From Symsagittifera roscoffensis (lineage: Eukaryota > Xenacoelomorpha > Acoela > Convolutidae), in assembly GCF_963678635.1 (NCBI RefSeq), contig NC_087064.1, positions 12,617,989-12,681,988 on the forward strand: a stretch of 64,000 nt of DNA, written 5' to 3'. Positions 1-11,045 of this stretch are shown one piece after another. A model generated the notes under the pieces. The model was not told where the DNA came from, made no database searches, and was given only the letters and a program-made list of their open reading frames with translations. Made by a program: the position numbers and the translations under genes. Every line of letters starts with the position of its first letter. Positions within the stretch are counted from its first letter, which is position 1.

Positions 1-1173
1 GTTCAGATAAGCGAGCGTGTCGTTCTTCAAAGGTATATGGGTTATCTTGAAAAGAAATTCGTGTGGATGTTTGGGGGTTTTGGGTATTTGAAGATGGTGT
101 TGGGTTATCTTGGGATGATGTCGGTGAAGACTGACTGAGTGATTGTTGGTTAGCAATTTTTGATGGCTTTTTATTTATTCTTTCAGTGGAAAAATTTATG
201 TTTATTATAGTATTCTTTTAGAAAAAGAATTAGGAGGATTGTTGCTAGGGCGAATGTGATGATTGCTTTCTTTATACATTTGCATATTGTCAAGATGAGG
301 GATGATAGAAATGTTATAAAAATTACAAATAGTACAAAAATATCTGTTCTACTAAAAATGGTTCGTATCATTTAGATAAGTTTTGTGAATCGTACCTGTG
401 GATATAGTCAATAGCTTTTGAAAGCTGGAGGTATAGTTCAAATATGGAATAGAAAATTTAAAAAATATTGCAAAAAATGATTAAGATTATTACAAAAGAT
501 TCAAAGGTATCAAAAAGAAATATGATTAAAAGTTTAAATATCGTTAAAAAGTTTATGAGAATGTTTAGAATTATGTTGACTGGTCGAGAGAAGAGCATTT
601 AAGAAATGGCTTCTCGATCGAATATTTTTTGTTGTTTGAGGCAATTTTCAAGTGTGGTCGAATTATTTATTGGTTTTTTGACAAGTGGGTTGAGTTTTGT
701 GAAAAATTGTTGGGGGCGAATTTTATGGTTATCGGGATGTCTTCTTTGTCTTTATTTTTATTGGTCAAGTGATCTGGGGTATTTTTGAGATTTTTATACT
801 TTAGGCTAATTAAATTGGTCGTTCTTTTACTTTAGGCTAATTTAACATATTTGTTTGGGGGGTGTTTGAGATCGGATTTGGGGAAATATTGTTGATCTTT
901 GGGTTATTAGATAAGGGAGGGTTATGATATTATGGTGGTATTTATTTTAGTTGTCCAGTTGGAGTGGTTTGCTTATTTTTGACCTGGAGGTCGCAAAGTT
1001 ATAGTTATAGATATGCCTGGAGTTTAATATCGTTCGTCTAGTTGGAAGGTGACGGATTGGATGAATCCTATTGGCTAATTTTGAACTAGAATCGTTGCTT
1101 CTTTGTCAGCATGTTATTTTGAAAAATGAAAGTTCAAAATATTTCAGAGGTGCAAAGATTATGAAATATAAAA
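1..1173. other. AT-rich 3' flank of the minus-strand gypsy element
   Basis: This stretch lies downstream of the gypsy pol gene on the minus strand and should hold its 3' untranslated region and perhaps part of its 3' LTR, but I found no LTR partner on the right side of the element. A 14-base motif, ACTTTAGGCTAATT, occurs twice, at about 798-811 and 829-842. A minus-strand open frame at 183-371 encodes a 62-residue peptide with two hydrophobic stretches. It is preceded directly by a stop codon and resembles nothing I know, so I do not call it an env remnant. No other gene is visible. Confidence 0.4.
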
Positions 1174-1779
1174 TTAAAGTTGTTTTTGAAATTCGACTTT
1201 CTTTAATATTTTAGACTGTGGAATGAATGTTTTATAGTTTTTACGTGGTTGATTTCTAAGTCGTGATGACTCTCCCTGTTCTGATTTGTCGATTTGTTCT
1301 TGGGGTATTATTTTTTCTGTCAATTTTTTATTTTTTCTTTCTTTTTGAGGTATATTTTGATCTAGCTTTTTTGTATTAATTTTCGTTATAGTTGATTTTT
1401 TATTTTGGTTTTCGAGATGAATGTCATGTTGTTCTTTTGTTTTATTCTCCGTATGTGGTGGGGTATTTTGAATAATTTTTAAACCTGTGAAAGAATATAA
1501 TTGAGTTAGTTCGCGTAGTGCGTATTCTTTTGGGTAATAAGGTAATAGGTTGTTTCGGTGTTGAACAATTTCTTTTTTGTTTGAGTCGGTAATTTTATAT
1601 GTGACATCAGTGGGTTTGGCAATTATTTGGTATGGTCCTTTTCGAAGGTGTTGTAATTTTTTAGAGATTCCTTTTTCAGTGTTAAAATTGGGTATTAAAT
1701 CAAATGTTCCAATTTTTAAATCGGAGGCTGGTGTAAAGCGTGAATTTATTTGTTCATTAATGTTTTGTCTTTGTAACAA
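1174..1779 (-). pseudogene. Gypsy integrase C-terminal region, frameshifted off pol
   Basis: This 201-residue frame continues the integrase of the pol ORF after a one- or two-base frame change between about 1746 and 1779. Its first about 90 residues have the features of a gypsy integrase C-terminal module: a K-L-x-x-x-x-K-G-P-Y segment near residue 45 (the GPY/F module), followed by a V-T-Y-K-I strand. The tail is lysine- and glutamate-rich and probably disordered. The apparent start is not a real start; the sequence is contiguous with pol. The shift is either an inactivating mutation or a sequencing error. Confidence 0.75.
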
Positions 1780-4700
1780 CTTTTTGTTACTTTTTGGTAA
1801 ATTTCATTGTGTTTTTTATCTCTGTTTAAAATCCATTCGGTGTGTGTACCGGAGGCTAATTTAAGAATTTGTAGGTGATGAAAATGATCTTCATCGTGTG
1901 TATGTAAAGGTAAGTTGTAACAAATTGATTCTTTATTCGGTTGACAATAACTTTGTGCATTTTTATGAGAGTTTGCTGTAAACATAATTGGTTTGCGTGG
2001 CTTTTGATTAAAAACCATTTCATATGGTGACATTCCTAGAGTTGTCGTGATTTGTGAATTGTATGCTAAGGGAAATAGTTTTACATCTGCTGACCATTCA
2101 GTGTATCTTGTGTCATTTCCATTGATGATACATCTAAGATATTCTTGTAGTGAACGGTTCATACCTTCGACTAAACCGTTTGTCCAAGGTGCATGAGATG
2201 TACGTGGTTTGTGTTTGATGCTATATAAATGACATAATGTGATGATTTCGTTATTTATGAATTCTGTACCGTTGTCTGTAACTAAAATTTCTGTTAGTCC
2301 GAATTTAGCTATCCAGTGTTCATAGAGTGTTGTGTAAGCGTAATAAGCGTTACAATGTGGTACTGGGTTAAGTGCTACATAATGTGTAAATGCGTCAACA
2401 ATTACCATAATGTAGGAGTTTCCTTCGGATGAGGGTGAAATTGGTCCTTTTGTATCAAATGAAATACGGTGGTTAAAGTACAAACTTTGTCCTTTAAAAT
2501 CTTGTTTTTGTGCTATTTGTTTTTGATTTGGATAAGGTTTATTTAGCTGACATACTATACAATCATTGCATAGTACTTTTATCCAAATTGGTGCATTTGG
2601 AAAATAAAAGTTTTGTATGAAATTTGAATATGTTTTCTCTGATCCAGAGTGTCCTTTAATGTTTTGTGTATGTGAAATATTAAAAGCTATAAGAATCATA
2701 CTTAGGGGGAGACAGGGAACTGTAGATTCATTTAATTGGTATTCTAGAAGGTCTGTGTTTTCGTTAATTGTTGTATTATTAAATTTTCGAAAATATCGGA
2801 GGAGTGTTTCATTTCCTAAAATAGTTGTATCTGCCTTGACGGGTTTAGTTTTATATTTGTGCCATGATTTTAGTTGTCTAATTACTGGGTCAAGATTTTG
2901 ATATTGTTTCAAAGTATTAATTGTAATTTTATCTGTTGGGGGGAGAAAAATGTTTTCAATTTCTAATTTAGATAAAGGAATTGTATCAAGTGGGTCATGG
3001 AGGTCAAAAACTTGATTTATTGTGTATTTTGAATCGTTTATTTGTGGTCCTGATAAATTTATTTTATCAGTTAGATTTTCTTTTTCAATTAATGGAAAAA
3101 GGTCTTTTTTATGCGAGTGTTGTTTTACTCTTTTTTGTTGGGTGTTATTTTTTATCCATTGTGAGTATGGAATTGGTTTGAAAGTTGATGTTCCAAGTAG
3201 ATCAACTTCGTAGTGGTTATTTTGGCAATCTAAATAAAGTGGGAAGTGTTGTAGATTGTTTATCTGTGATTGTTCAACGTCAGTTTTTACTGCATATTTG
3301 CATTCTAGTCGGGGTGATGTTTCGTTTTCTGCAATGTAAAATTTTATATTTTTGGGTATTTCAATTGTAGTTTTACGTGTAAGTAATTCAGGTGGTGTAT
3401 TTCGACTTAAAGTGTCTGGTAATGCAAGATTCTTTCCTGCTGTCCAAACTATATGTAAGTTTGGGAATTTCATTAGAATTAATTGAAATCTATAAACTCG
3501 GTGGTTTGGATTAGATTTTTGTGTAAAGAGAAAAATGATTGGTTTGTGATCTGTGAATAAAACTGTTGGATGTTTTGATCCAAGTATTAGAAATTCATAT
3601 TCTGTTGGTGTATATTTTATGGCTGTACATTCTCTCATTAGTAGCTCTGCTTGAGTGAATAATCGAGAATTTGCTGATATAAGGTTCATTTTGTTTGTAC
3701 CATTGTGTGATTGTAATAATGCTGCGCCGATGCCAAAATTCGAAGCATCGCACATTGCATAGAATGGTTGATTTGGATCTGGAATTGTATTCCAAATTTG
3801 TTCAATTAAGAGTTTTTTAATTTCTTCAAATCGTGCTTGATGTTCTGTGTTCCATTCAAAATTATTTTGTTGTCTAAGTATATTATAGAATGGTCTTAGG
3901 TATAATTGCATTTTATAGACATATTTGCTTAAAAAATTCAACATTCCAAGGAATTCTTGGATTTTCTTTTTGTTTGTTGGTGGTTGGAGCTTTTGAATAG
4001 CATCAATGCGTGATTTTAATGGAGTGATTGTTTTTCTTTCTATATTATGTCCTAAGAATTTAACTCGTGTTAAAAAGAAGTGTGACTTGTCGGGAGCGGC
4101 CTTCAGATTTTCGTTCTGAAGTATTTTGTGATAGTGTTCTAAAACATTAAACATTTCTTCTTTTGTCTGTGATTGCATAAAAACATCGTCTAAATAGGTG
4201 ATTGCGTTTTTCTTAAGAATTAGTGGTCGAAAAATTTTGCTCATAAAAGCTGAAAATGCTGCTGGTCCTATGGATATTCCATAGAATAGGCGGTTGAATT
4301 CATATTGCTGATTTCCAATAACAAATTGTGTTAAGCGTCGCGATTGTTTTTCTAGTGGCATTTGATTATATGCACTATTCATATCTGCGGTTGTAAAGTA
4401 TTTTCCGTTTATTTTTGTTAAAATAACTTGTATTCGTTCAATAGGCCAATTGCATTTTGATTCGTCTATTAGTGAATTAAGATATCTAGCGTCTAGAACT
4501 ATTTTTAATGATTCTCCTTTTGCTAGAATGATAACAGGGTTGATAAAAGTGATACATTTTGGTTGTTCTTCTTTGTTTACCGGTGAGATTATATTGTATT
4601 GTTCTAAAATATCGAGTAATCTGTTCACTTTATCGTGTAAATGAATTGGTACTTTACTTGCTCTTTGTTTTTTGAAAACTGCGTCAGGTTTTAATAGGAG

Positions 4701-5435
4701 ATGTAGTGATGAACTGATTTTGCCAACATCAAATTTAGATGTTGCATAGACTGATGAATATTTTATTAGCTGTTTGGCTAATTTATCAAATTCGTCTTGT
4801 GTTATTTGTGAATGTTGGAAGTTAAACATTGTTAAAAATTTCTGTTGATTCTCTGTATAGTTATTTATGTTGAATGTAGGTTTGAAATATGGGGTTTTTG
4901 TGAAATAATCTTTATTTCTTTTTTCATTACTTATTATATTATTTATGGATAATTCTTCATTACGAATTGTGGATTGACAAATATCTAATAATTGGAGTAT
5001 ATTAATTACGCGGTATGCTTTTTCGTGTACTGGTGATATCGTAGCGTTGGTTTCGCAATAGCCTAAAAGTCCTAAAGGTAGTGTTACTTGATAGGGTGTA
5101 TTGTTGTATACATGTAGAGAAATAATATCTGAATTCGAGTTTTTCAAATATTTTATGGATGAGATTGTGATTTTGAAAAACTTATGGATAGGTTTGAATT
5201 CAAAATCTGACATATAGAGTTGTTGTCTATTTTGTTTTTTATCATATTGGTGAACTTGTTTTATTGAAAAATTATATATATTTCCTGATAGTGGTTTCAG
5301 GTGTTTTCTTTGTTGATTATATATCGGATAAAATTTTGAAAAGAATGGTGGTTGTTTATTTAATCTTTGAAAAAATGTTAGGGATGTGTCTTTTGTTTTT
5401 GTGTATTTATCTTTGATTAGTATTTTACTATTCAA
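1746..5435 (-). pseudogene. pol: Gypsy pol: reverse transcriptase, RNase H, integrase
   Basis: The open frame of 1229 residues begins at a TTG that is simply the first codon after an interrupting stop, so it has no true start of its own. Reverse transcriptase spans roughly residues 265-470, with the VLDARYLN motif near 313, TADMNSAYNQ near 349 and the catalytic YLDD at 414-417. RNase H follows, with acidic residues near 563 (CDASNFG), 612 (TEYEF) and 629 (FTDHKP). Integrase begins near residue 930 with an HHCC zinc-binding region. The catalytic core has its first Asp in SFDTKGP, the second in VTDNGTEF and the Glu in LVEGMNRS. All catalytic residues I can identify are intact, so this part decayed little apart from its flanking stops and the terminal frameshift. 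The protein is rich in Lys, Asn and Ile, in line with the AT-rich DNA. Confidence 0.9.
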
Positions 5436-5513
5436 AATGTTGATTGTTGGTATATATTTAGAGATAAATGGTATTCCAATGATATTGTGTTTAATATCAG
5501 TGACATGAAATAT

Positions 5514-6044
5514 TTATTTAAATGGTTTATTTAAAATTTTATTTTGCTCTATTGTTCTTGTGGGGAGAAGAAATAATTGAATTTTTCCATAGTTTACCAA
5601 TGTTGATCCTTGTGCTGTTGCTAAATTACTGGAGGTTTCAAGAGGCGTTAGTTTTGGGTGTAATGATTTTATCTCATTCCATGTGGGAATGTTTATTATG
5701 TTTGATTCTGCTCCTGAATCAATTAAAAAATCAATTTCAAGATCTGGTGGTTGAAATTCTTTGTTTCTTGGGCTTTCTAAAAGAAATTGTATTGTCCAAA
5801 TTTTTTCTTTGGGTTGTTCTTTTTGTATATTTTGATAGATGTGATTTGTATTCAAGCATTTTGTTTTGTCATTTTCATTGGATTGATTTGTAGTGTTGAT
5901 TTCGTTAGTTTCTTGTGCCGTTTGTGTAGAATGGATGGGTTCAATATAATAATTGTGAAGGAGTTCTAATTGATTTTCATATATATGTGATGAAAAAGGT
6001 TGTTCATATATAATAGGTTCGTAGTCATTTTCGACTGCTATCAT
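5514..6044 (-). pseudogene. Gypsy aspartic protease region
   Basis: This 176-residue frame contains the retropepsin active-site motif DSGAESN about 108 residues in, preceded by the hydrophobic segment IDFLI. It is in the same frame as the gag piece upstream and the pol piece downstream. The TAA at 5514-5516 falls inside the protease domain: the nucleotides after it, in the same frame, encode a typical retropepsin C-terminal segment with the Gly-Ile-Pro-Phe motif near 5470. The stop is therefore a nonsense mutation and not a natural end. Confidence 0.8.
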
Positions 6045-6305
6045 ATTGATGGAAATAGTGTTTCCTGTATCACTTTCTGAATCTGATGATTCACAGTTTA
6101 TTTGATTTAGTTGTAGTTCGTTATTTCCTGTGTCATCAATACCTGGGGGGTCTGATGTTGTTTCTGGGTTTGATTGTACTTGATTAATATTTCTTTGATG
6201 TTTAAGTGTACTACTTCTGTGGCGATTGTTAGAATTATTATAATGGTTATTATTCCTGTGTGGTGATTGGGAATAATTTCTATAACGGTTATTATAACTT
6301 GAATG

Positions 6306-7205
6306 TCAATTTTGTGAATTATTTCGTGATCTGTTTTGATAATTATTGTTTGGTCTGTTATAGTTTGATCTATTATATGAGTTATTCCTTGATCGATTGT
6401 TCGGGTAATTATGGTTTCGGTTGTTTGAATAACTTCTATTTCGATTATTGGAGTAGTTTCTATTTCTATTGTATGATGAGTTTCGTGATTGAATGTTTGG
6501 ATAGTAATTATTTCTTGATTGGGAATTAGATCTAGAAACAAATTGTGTTGTATTTGAATTTAATCTGGAGTAGTTATTTCGACTATTTGGTCTATTATAA
6601 TGGTTTTGTGATGAATTTTGCGTATTTCTTCGTTCTGGTGATCTTCCTCTATAACTTGAGTTATATGGTGATTGAGTTCTCGTGTAATTGGTATTGTTCG
6701 GAAGTGGTTTTCCTGAACTGTTGTTGCTGTATACATTTTTGTTCGGTAGATTTTGATCTTTTTTTATGTACTGATAGAATGATTTATTTGGTTCCTTATA
6801 TTTTTGAGGTTTGTTTTGATTGTCCTGTTGTTTTTGTCTACATTCAGAAATACTATGTCCGTATCGTCGGCAATAATTACACCATTTTTTGAAAGATGGT
6901 TTGCCTTTAAAGTTTGGGTGTTTTTCGTAAATATTGAGTATTTCAGTGATTTTTTCAACGAGGTCTGTATCTGATTCCTGTATATTGTTGATATTTGTGG
7001 TATTTGTTTCAATTCGGTTAACATATTGTAATTTCAGATTTTCTGTTTCTTCAAGTTTCATTGTGATTTCCGCTTGCTCTAGTTTGTCTACTAGTTTTCG
7101 AAAATCTAAATCGGGCTCTCGAATTGAGGAGGGATGGGATGCTCTCTTTTTTATTGCTATTTTCCTTAATTGAGGTGTTAAGGTCATCATTAAGATTTCT
7201 GTCAT
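6306..7205 (-). pseudogene. gag: Gypsy nucleocapsid region with CCHC zinc knuckle
   Basis: The frame continues the capsid region after the in-frame TAA at 7215-7217. At about residue 110 it carries a classical zinc knuckle, C-x2-C-x4-H-x4-C (CNYCRRYGHSISEC), the RNA-binding module of gag nucleocapsid. About 180 residues follow that are extremely rich in Asn, Ser, Arg and Tyr with repeated RN(Y/N)S-type units, a likely disordered RNA-binding tail. The frame stops at TGA 6306-6308, but the same frame remains open beyond it into the protease, so the TGA is probably a mutated Arg codon. An overlapping 144-residue frame at 6107-6541 is the same repetitive DNA read in another phase. Confidence 0.8.
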
Positions 7206-7214
7206 TTTTGTGTT

Positions 7215-8057
7215 TTAATAGTCGTGTGTATTTAGTGAGTATGCTTTTCGAACTAGTGTTTCGATACGTACTGCTAATTGTTTGATGGTTTCATTTGGTA
7301 ATCTGCGAATTTCATTACATAAAACTCTTTGTTGTTGTTTGTTTCTTTCGGAGTCAAACATTTTTGAAAATTCTTGTGTAAATCTTTTCCAATTTGATTT
7401 TATTTCTATAGGCAATACTGAAAACCATTTTTGGGCTGCGCCGTCTAGGGTTGTCTGTATCAACGCTGTGCGTCGATGTATCCATTTTTGATGTAGTGGC
7501 GTATTAATTGGTTCAGGTCCTATATTTAAAATTAAATTTGCTGTTACTGCATTTAAATAATCTTCTACAGAATATTCAGGGTCTGTTCCTGTGAATACCA
7601 TTAATTGTTTGTTTGATGTTATTGATGATCCACCCATAAGGTATGGATTCATTGTCATTTGTAATGATTCTGCTGCATTTGGCATTTGTGAAAAATTCGA
7701 AAGTTGATTTTTTGTTATTTCGTGTTGTTGAAGGTAATATGGAAGTGGTATTTCATTTTGCATTTGTGTTGGTTGATACGAGTGTGTAATCATTTGGTTT
7801 TGTGGCTGAATTGGTTGAAAAGATTGTGTATTAATTGGGTTTTGCATTTGCATTGGTTGTTGATTTTGTGTATCTGTTGGGTGTGGAGAAAAAATTCTAT
7901 GATATGTATACGGTTTTTGCACTCCTTGTCCACGATATTCTTGAGTGTATGGTGCAAATATATCTGGTTGTAAATAATCATCATCAGGATAAATAATCCG
8001 TTTGATGAGATGCTTGCTTTTTATTTTTATTCTGTTGAAAGAATGGGTAATTTTCAC
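7215..8057 (-). pseudogene. gag: Gypsy gag capsid region
   Basis: This is a 280-residue frame. Its first half is rich in Gln, Asn and Pro (repeats of the type QPxQxQNxxxTxS). Its second half, about residues 150-280, matches the retrotransposon gag capsid pattern, with a V-x-D-Y-L-x-A-V helix followed by GAAQKWFSVLP and FSKMFDSERNKQQQR. The TAA at 7215-7217 interrupts the domain; the downstream frame continues it in phase. The 5' end overlaps the upstream 475-residue frame by 74 bases in a different frame, so there is a frame change somewhere in 7984-8057. Confidence 0.8.
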
Positions 8058-9411
8058 TACGATCCTGTGGAGGATGTGAATTAGTTTGAAAATTTACTGA
8101 GTTGGTTGTTGCCATTGGGTTATCCCAATATCGAGATCTTATCTGATTATTATTATTTTTTCGTGGGGGATAGTTTGTTTTTGATGAATGTGCGTAATTA
8201 TAATTGTGTTCCGCAAAAGTGTTTCTTGTGAACGTTCTGCGTGTTTTTGACGGTATTGTCATGGTTCTATATGTTTGATAATCCATTTGTGAATATTTTG
8301 GAGCAACCGAAGGTTTAACGGTTGATTGTAAGGTTACCTGTGCTTGTGAAGTGTTTGTATTTCTTGGTGTTGTTAAATTTGGACGTATCGGTGAAATACT
8401 TTGTTGTGTAGTTGTTGTTGTTTGGACGATTTCTTCATTTATGAAGTGTGATGGTGTTTGAATATCTTGTTGAGTGAGGTTCCTAGTTCCATTAAGGTTT
8501 TCATTGTGTATGACGGTCGAGTTTAAGCTGTTATTTCGCGTATCGGGTAAAAATGTATTGTAGTTTAATGGTGTTGCATCAATTGTTAATGGTACTACTC
8601 TTACATAATCTCTGGTATAAGATATTGTACTTATTGCTTGACTTGCAATTGATTGTGGGATATTTATAAATGCATAATGAGACCATTCGGGGTCCCAAAC
8701 GTAGTCTGACTGTTCTGTGATGGCGGTATCATCGTTTGAATTTTGAGGTCTGAAATTTTTTCTTGCTTGTGAAATTAAATCTATATTATGTGTGAAATAA
8801 TCTATTATAAACCATGCCAAAATTTTTTGTAAGTCATGTTTTGTATGTTGTGAAACATCATCTTTAGTGAAATTTTCTTTAATTATATGTAGAAAAGTTG
8901 AAAATAGTGTGATTTCATGTCGTACCTTTATATGTTTGGATGTCTCTGTCGGTGAGACACTTGGGATTGGAATTTCGTTCTCTAATATTGAGATATAACT
9001 ATATATTATGGCAAAAACTTCATTAGTGAATATGGAGTTTGCTCTTTGTGAGTTATGATATTGTATGCTTTTTATGTATTCTGAGAATACTTTTGAAAAT
9101 TCTAAATCAAGGTCGTCTGTTTGGATTACATATTTGCGGTGATTCGGGTTTGGTGAGGTGAATTCTATGGTGTAGATTCCGTAGTGTTGTGTCAAATTAC
9201 ATATATCTTTCAGATAGTGATCAATAATTTGTCTTTTGATCTTTACATCTGGGAACTCTGCTTTACATGGGCTGATTCCGGGTTCAAATAAATTTAGTAG
9301 TAAATTCTTGCAAAGTATATGCTGTCCTCTATCATTAGGTGCATCTACGAGGAAGGGGAAGATATCGTCATCATCTGGACTATCTTCACTTGGAGTGTGT
9401 GTTTGGCTCAT
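7984..9411 (-). pseudogene. Gypsy N-terminal gag-position protein, unrecognised
   Basis: This is a 475-residue frame upstream of the capsid region, starting at an ATG at 9409-9411. The first about 250 residues are hydrophobic and predicted by eye to be largely helical, with an acidic start (PSEDSPDDDDIFPF). The last about 200 are low-complexity, rich in Thr, Asn, Gln and Ser. I recognise no domain. Its position suggests a matrix-like or assembly role, but that is inference only. It lies in a different frame from the capsid region. The overlap of 74 bases could be a programmed frameshift or a mutation; given the number of nonsense mutations nearby, mutation is more likely. Confidence 0.6.
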
Positions 9412-9429
9412 TTTTTCGTTTAACGACTG

Positions 9430-9852
9430 TTAATAGGTAATTATCGATATGTCTAATTGGTTGATTCCAATTATATAAATGTACTGGTTTGTGTTTATAT
9501 TGCTTTTTATTCTTCTTTTTCCTCTTTTTGATGAATTTGAAGTTGTTTCTGAGTCGGAAAAATATAATTGATCGTGAATAGGACAATTTTTATCAATGGG
9601 TTCTTTTAATTTATAAAGTTCGTCTAAATTGCTGGCTTCTGATTCTGAAAATGCGTTTCTATTTTTGGAAAATCTTTTTCGTGTTATTTGTCTTTGTTTA
9701 GTTATTATTTTTCTTTTTAGTGTTTGTCGTTTTGTTCTTATATATCCAACTGTTTGTGTGTGGGGTGTGATTACAAGGTCGTATTTTTTGTTATCTATTT
9801 CACAGTTGTGCAAAACGATTGTTTGTTTGTTTCCTAGATTTTTAAATGACAT
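9430..9852 (-). pseudogene. Small basic ORF at the start of the gypsy element
   Basis: This is a 140-residue frame starting with ATG at 9850-9852. It contains a strongly basic stretch (TKRQTLKRKIITKQRQITRKR) around residues 40-60 followed by an acidic serine-rich stretch, with no recognised domain. It is in the same frame as the 475-residue ORF and separated from it only by a TAA at 9430-9432 and five sense codons. The two may once have been one protein of about 620 residues, or this may be a short separate leader protein. Confidence 0.45.
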
Positions 9853-10393
9853 AAGGTTTAGGATGACGGATGCAAAAAGTTGTTAGATGATTTCTATTTT
9901 CTTAAATTGTTAGTCCTTACGATTTTTTGGTTAGCTTAACCTGGGTCTATTTGTTCAGGGTTGGAGAGAAAAGTATATCGATTCCGAAGAATGGTTTTTT
10001 ACTTTCTCGTGGCTAGTATAAGCTAAGGTGTTAACTTACTTAATCTTACTTAAGGGTAGTGATTGTGTTCAAGGGTTGGAGAATAGTAAATCGATCCACA
10101 AGGTTCAGGTATAATTAGAACGCGAGTAGTTCGTTAGATACTATTTTATACTTACTAAGTCTATAGGGTAGGGTACACCGTCTGCTCGTCACGCTATCTT
10201 ATTTTCGGCCGGATAGATTCGTGCAACTTCTTAGTCTAATACCGATCCTAATCTTACTCTTATACTATCTAGTCTCAGGTTGTTTAACTAGTCTCTGCTA
10301 GGCTCAATAGATCTAGGGTATACTGGTTTATTGCGGCTGCTGAAGTTCTCTTGGAGAGTCAACTAATTTCTAAGTTAAATTCAAATCTCTCTG
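9853..10393 (-). other. Leader of the gypsy element with two hairpin-forming repeats
   Basis: No gene is seen. On the minus strand two imperfect copies of one motif occur: an AATCGAT-like loop end, the second arm of a short stem, then CTCCAACCC. The copies lie at about 10066-10150 and 9950-10010. Stem arms are AATAGTA/TACTATT in the first copy and GAGAAAGTA/TACTTTTCTC (one bulge) in the second. The same order of parts is seen in the BEL/Pao leader at 17865-18372. I could not place a primer binding site or LTR edge here. Confidence 0.4.
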
Positions 10394-10421
10394 GTGCTGA
10401 AATTACAAGTAATTTCAGCAC
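10394..10421. repeat. 28-base near-perfect palindrome
   Basis: GTGCTGAAATTAC at 10394-10406 is followed by AA and then its exact reverse complement at 10409-10421. A 13-bp stem with a two-base loop could extrude as a cruciform. It lies between the gypsy leader and the S1-S2 loop exon of the channel gene. It may be a remnant of a small inverted-repeat element or the edge of the gypsy insertion. Confidence 0.75.
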
Positions 10422-10556
10422 TTACAAATAAGTGGGTTGTTAGTTAGATGGATCATGATTGGTTAATATTAAATACTTTACAATGGTAAAATATCTAATT
10501 TATCCAATCATAAAATGTAGTTAAGATCAGGTTCCAGTGTAATAAAAGAGTTATAC

Positions 10557-10690
10557 CTATGATAAACAGGTACTGTTTGGGTCTTCCGTTGTTCTTCTGT
10601 GCCTGTCCAGTGGCGTCCCACGTTTCACTTGTCAAGTATCCACTACCCCCACTCCCCACCACTCCACCACCACCGCCCCCCGTTGAATTG
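10557..10690 (-). CDS. Shaw: Shaw/Kv3 potassium channel: S1-S2 extracellular loop exon
   Basis: This 134-base exon is bounded on the minus strand by an acceptor (tttctgtttcag, intron side from 10691) and a donor (gtataa, from 10556). It begins by completing the codon left open by the S1 exon (phase 2 to phase 2). Only this frame is open, which independently supports the join. It encodes about 45 residues: an N-S-T glycosylation sequon, a run of six glycines and further Gly/Ser, then a charged stretch ending in QYLFII. The end fits the start of the S2 segment of Kv channels, where a Glu codon would be completed by the next exon. That next exon must lie beyond the gypsy element, left of position 1. 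The loop is longer and more glycine-rich than usual in Shaw channels. Confidence 0.65.
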
Positions 10691-11045
10691 CTGAAACAGA
10701 AAAGATATCCAGGGTCGCGATCATCATCATCGAACCTCGGAGATACCAGAGATAAATGACCAGTATTACGGTATATGGTGATAAGTTTTTTCACACATGA
10801 ATATGCAGCCAGCTTATGAAAAAAGTGTGAGCGCTACCAATGAGAAGATTGCTGCCCGAAAAGCGTCCAAATTTATTGTATAGTCCCGAAAAGTATTGTT
10901 TTGAGGACTTCGGAAGCGCTAGGAGCAGCAAAACTTCCGATGACTGACGACGTAGAAATTTTTTGGTCATTCAGCAAACCCTCGCGCACCCCGTGCCCGG
11001 AGTAAAAAACAACCTCGCTCAACAAATCTATATTGATTCACTTAC
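10691..11045 (-). other. Intron of the Shaw channel gene
   Basis: This 355-base interval between the S1 exon and the S1-S2 loop exon has GTAAG at its 5' end (11041-11045) and a pyrimidine-rich TTTCAG-type acceptor at its 3' end. No other features are seen. Confidence 0.65.

Larger units (their letters stand above)
1174..10120 (-). mobile_element. Degenerate Ty3/gypsy LTR retrotransposon, very AT-rich
   Basis: In minus-strand order the element has an unrecognised N-terminal gag region, a gag capsid domain, a CCHC zinc knuckle, an aspartic protease, reverse transcriptase, RNase H and integrase. This protease-RT-RH-IN order is that of Ty3/gypsy. The pieces from 8057 to 1746 are all in one reading frame, separated only by single in-frame stops at 7215-7217, 6306-6308 and 5514-5516. 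The two N-terminal pieces share a second frame with a stop at 9430-9432. Frame changes occur within 7984-8057 and at about 1746-1779. The ancestral element therefore probably had one long gag-pro-pol frame, now disabled. LTR borders were not found, so the limits given are approximate. It sits in an intron of the Shaw channel gene, in the same orientation as that gene. Confidence 0.85.

Noticed and set aside
183-371. Hydrophobic 62-residue frame downstream of gypsy pol, possible env remnant
   Set aside because: A stop codon directly precedes its start, no further coding sequence of env type lies between it and pol, and AT-rich DNA commonly gives hydrophobic frames.
6107-6541. 144-residue Ile/Thr-rich frame overlapping the gypsy nucleocapsid
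   Set aside because: It is the Asn/Arg/Ser-rich repeat read in another phase; the gag frame is in phase with capsid and protease.
10559-10759. Plus-strand proline-rich frame opposite the channel loop exon
   Set aside because: It is the antisense of the poly-glycine exon, which is supported by splice sites and phase on the minus strand.
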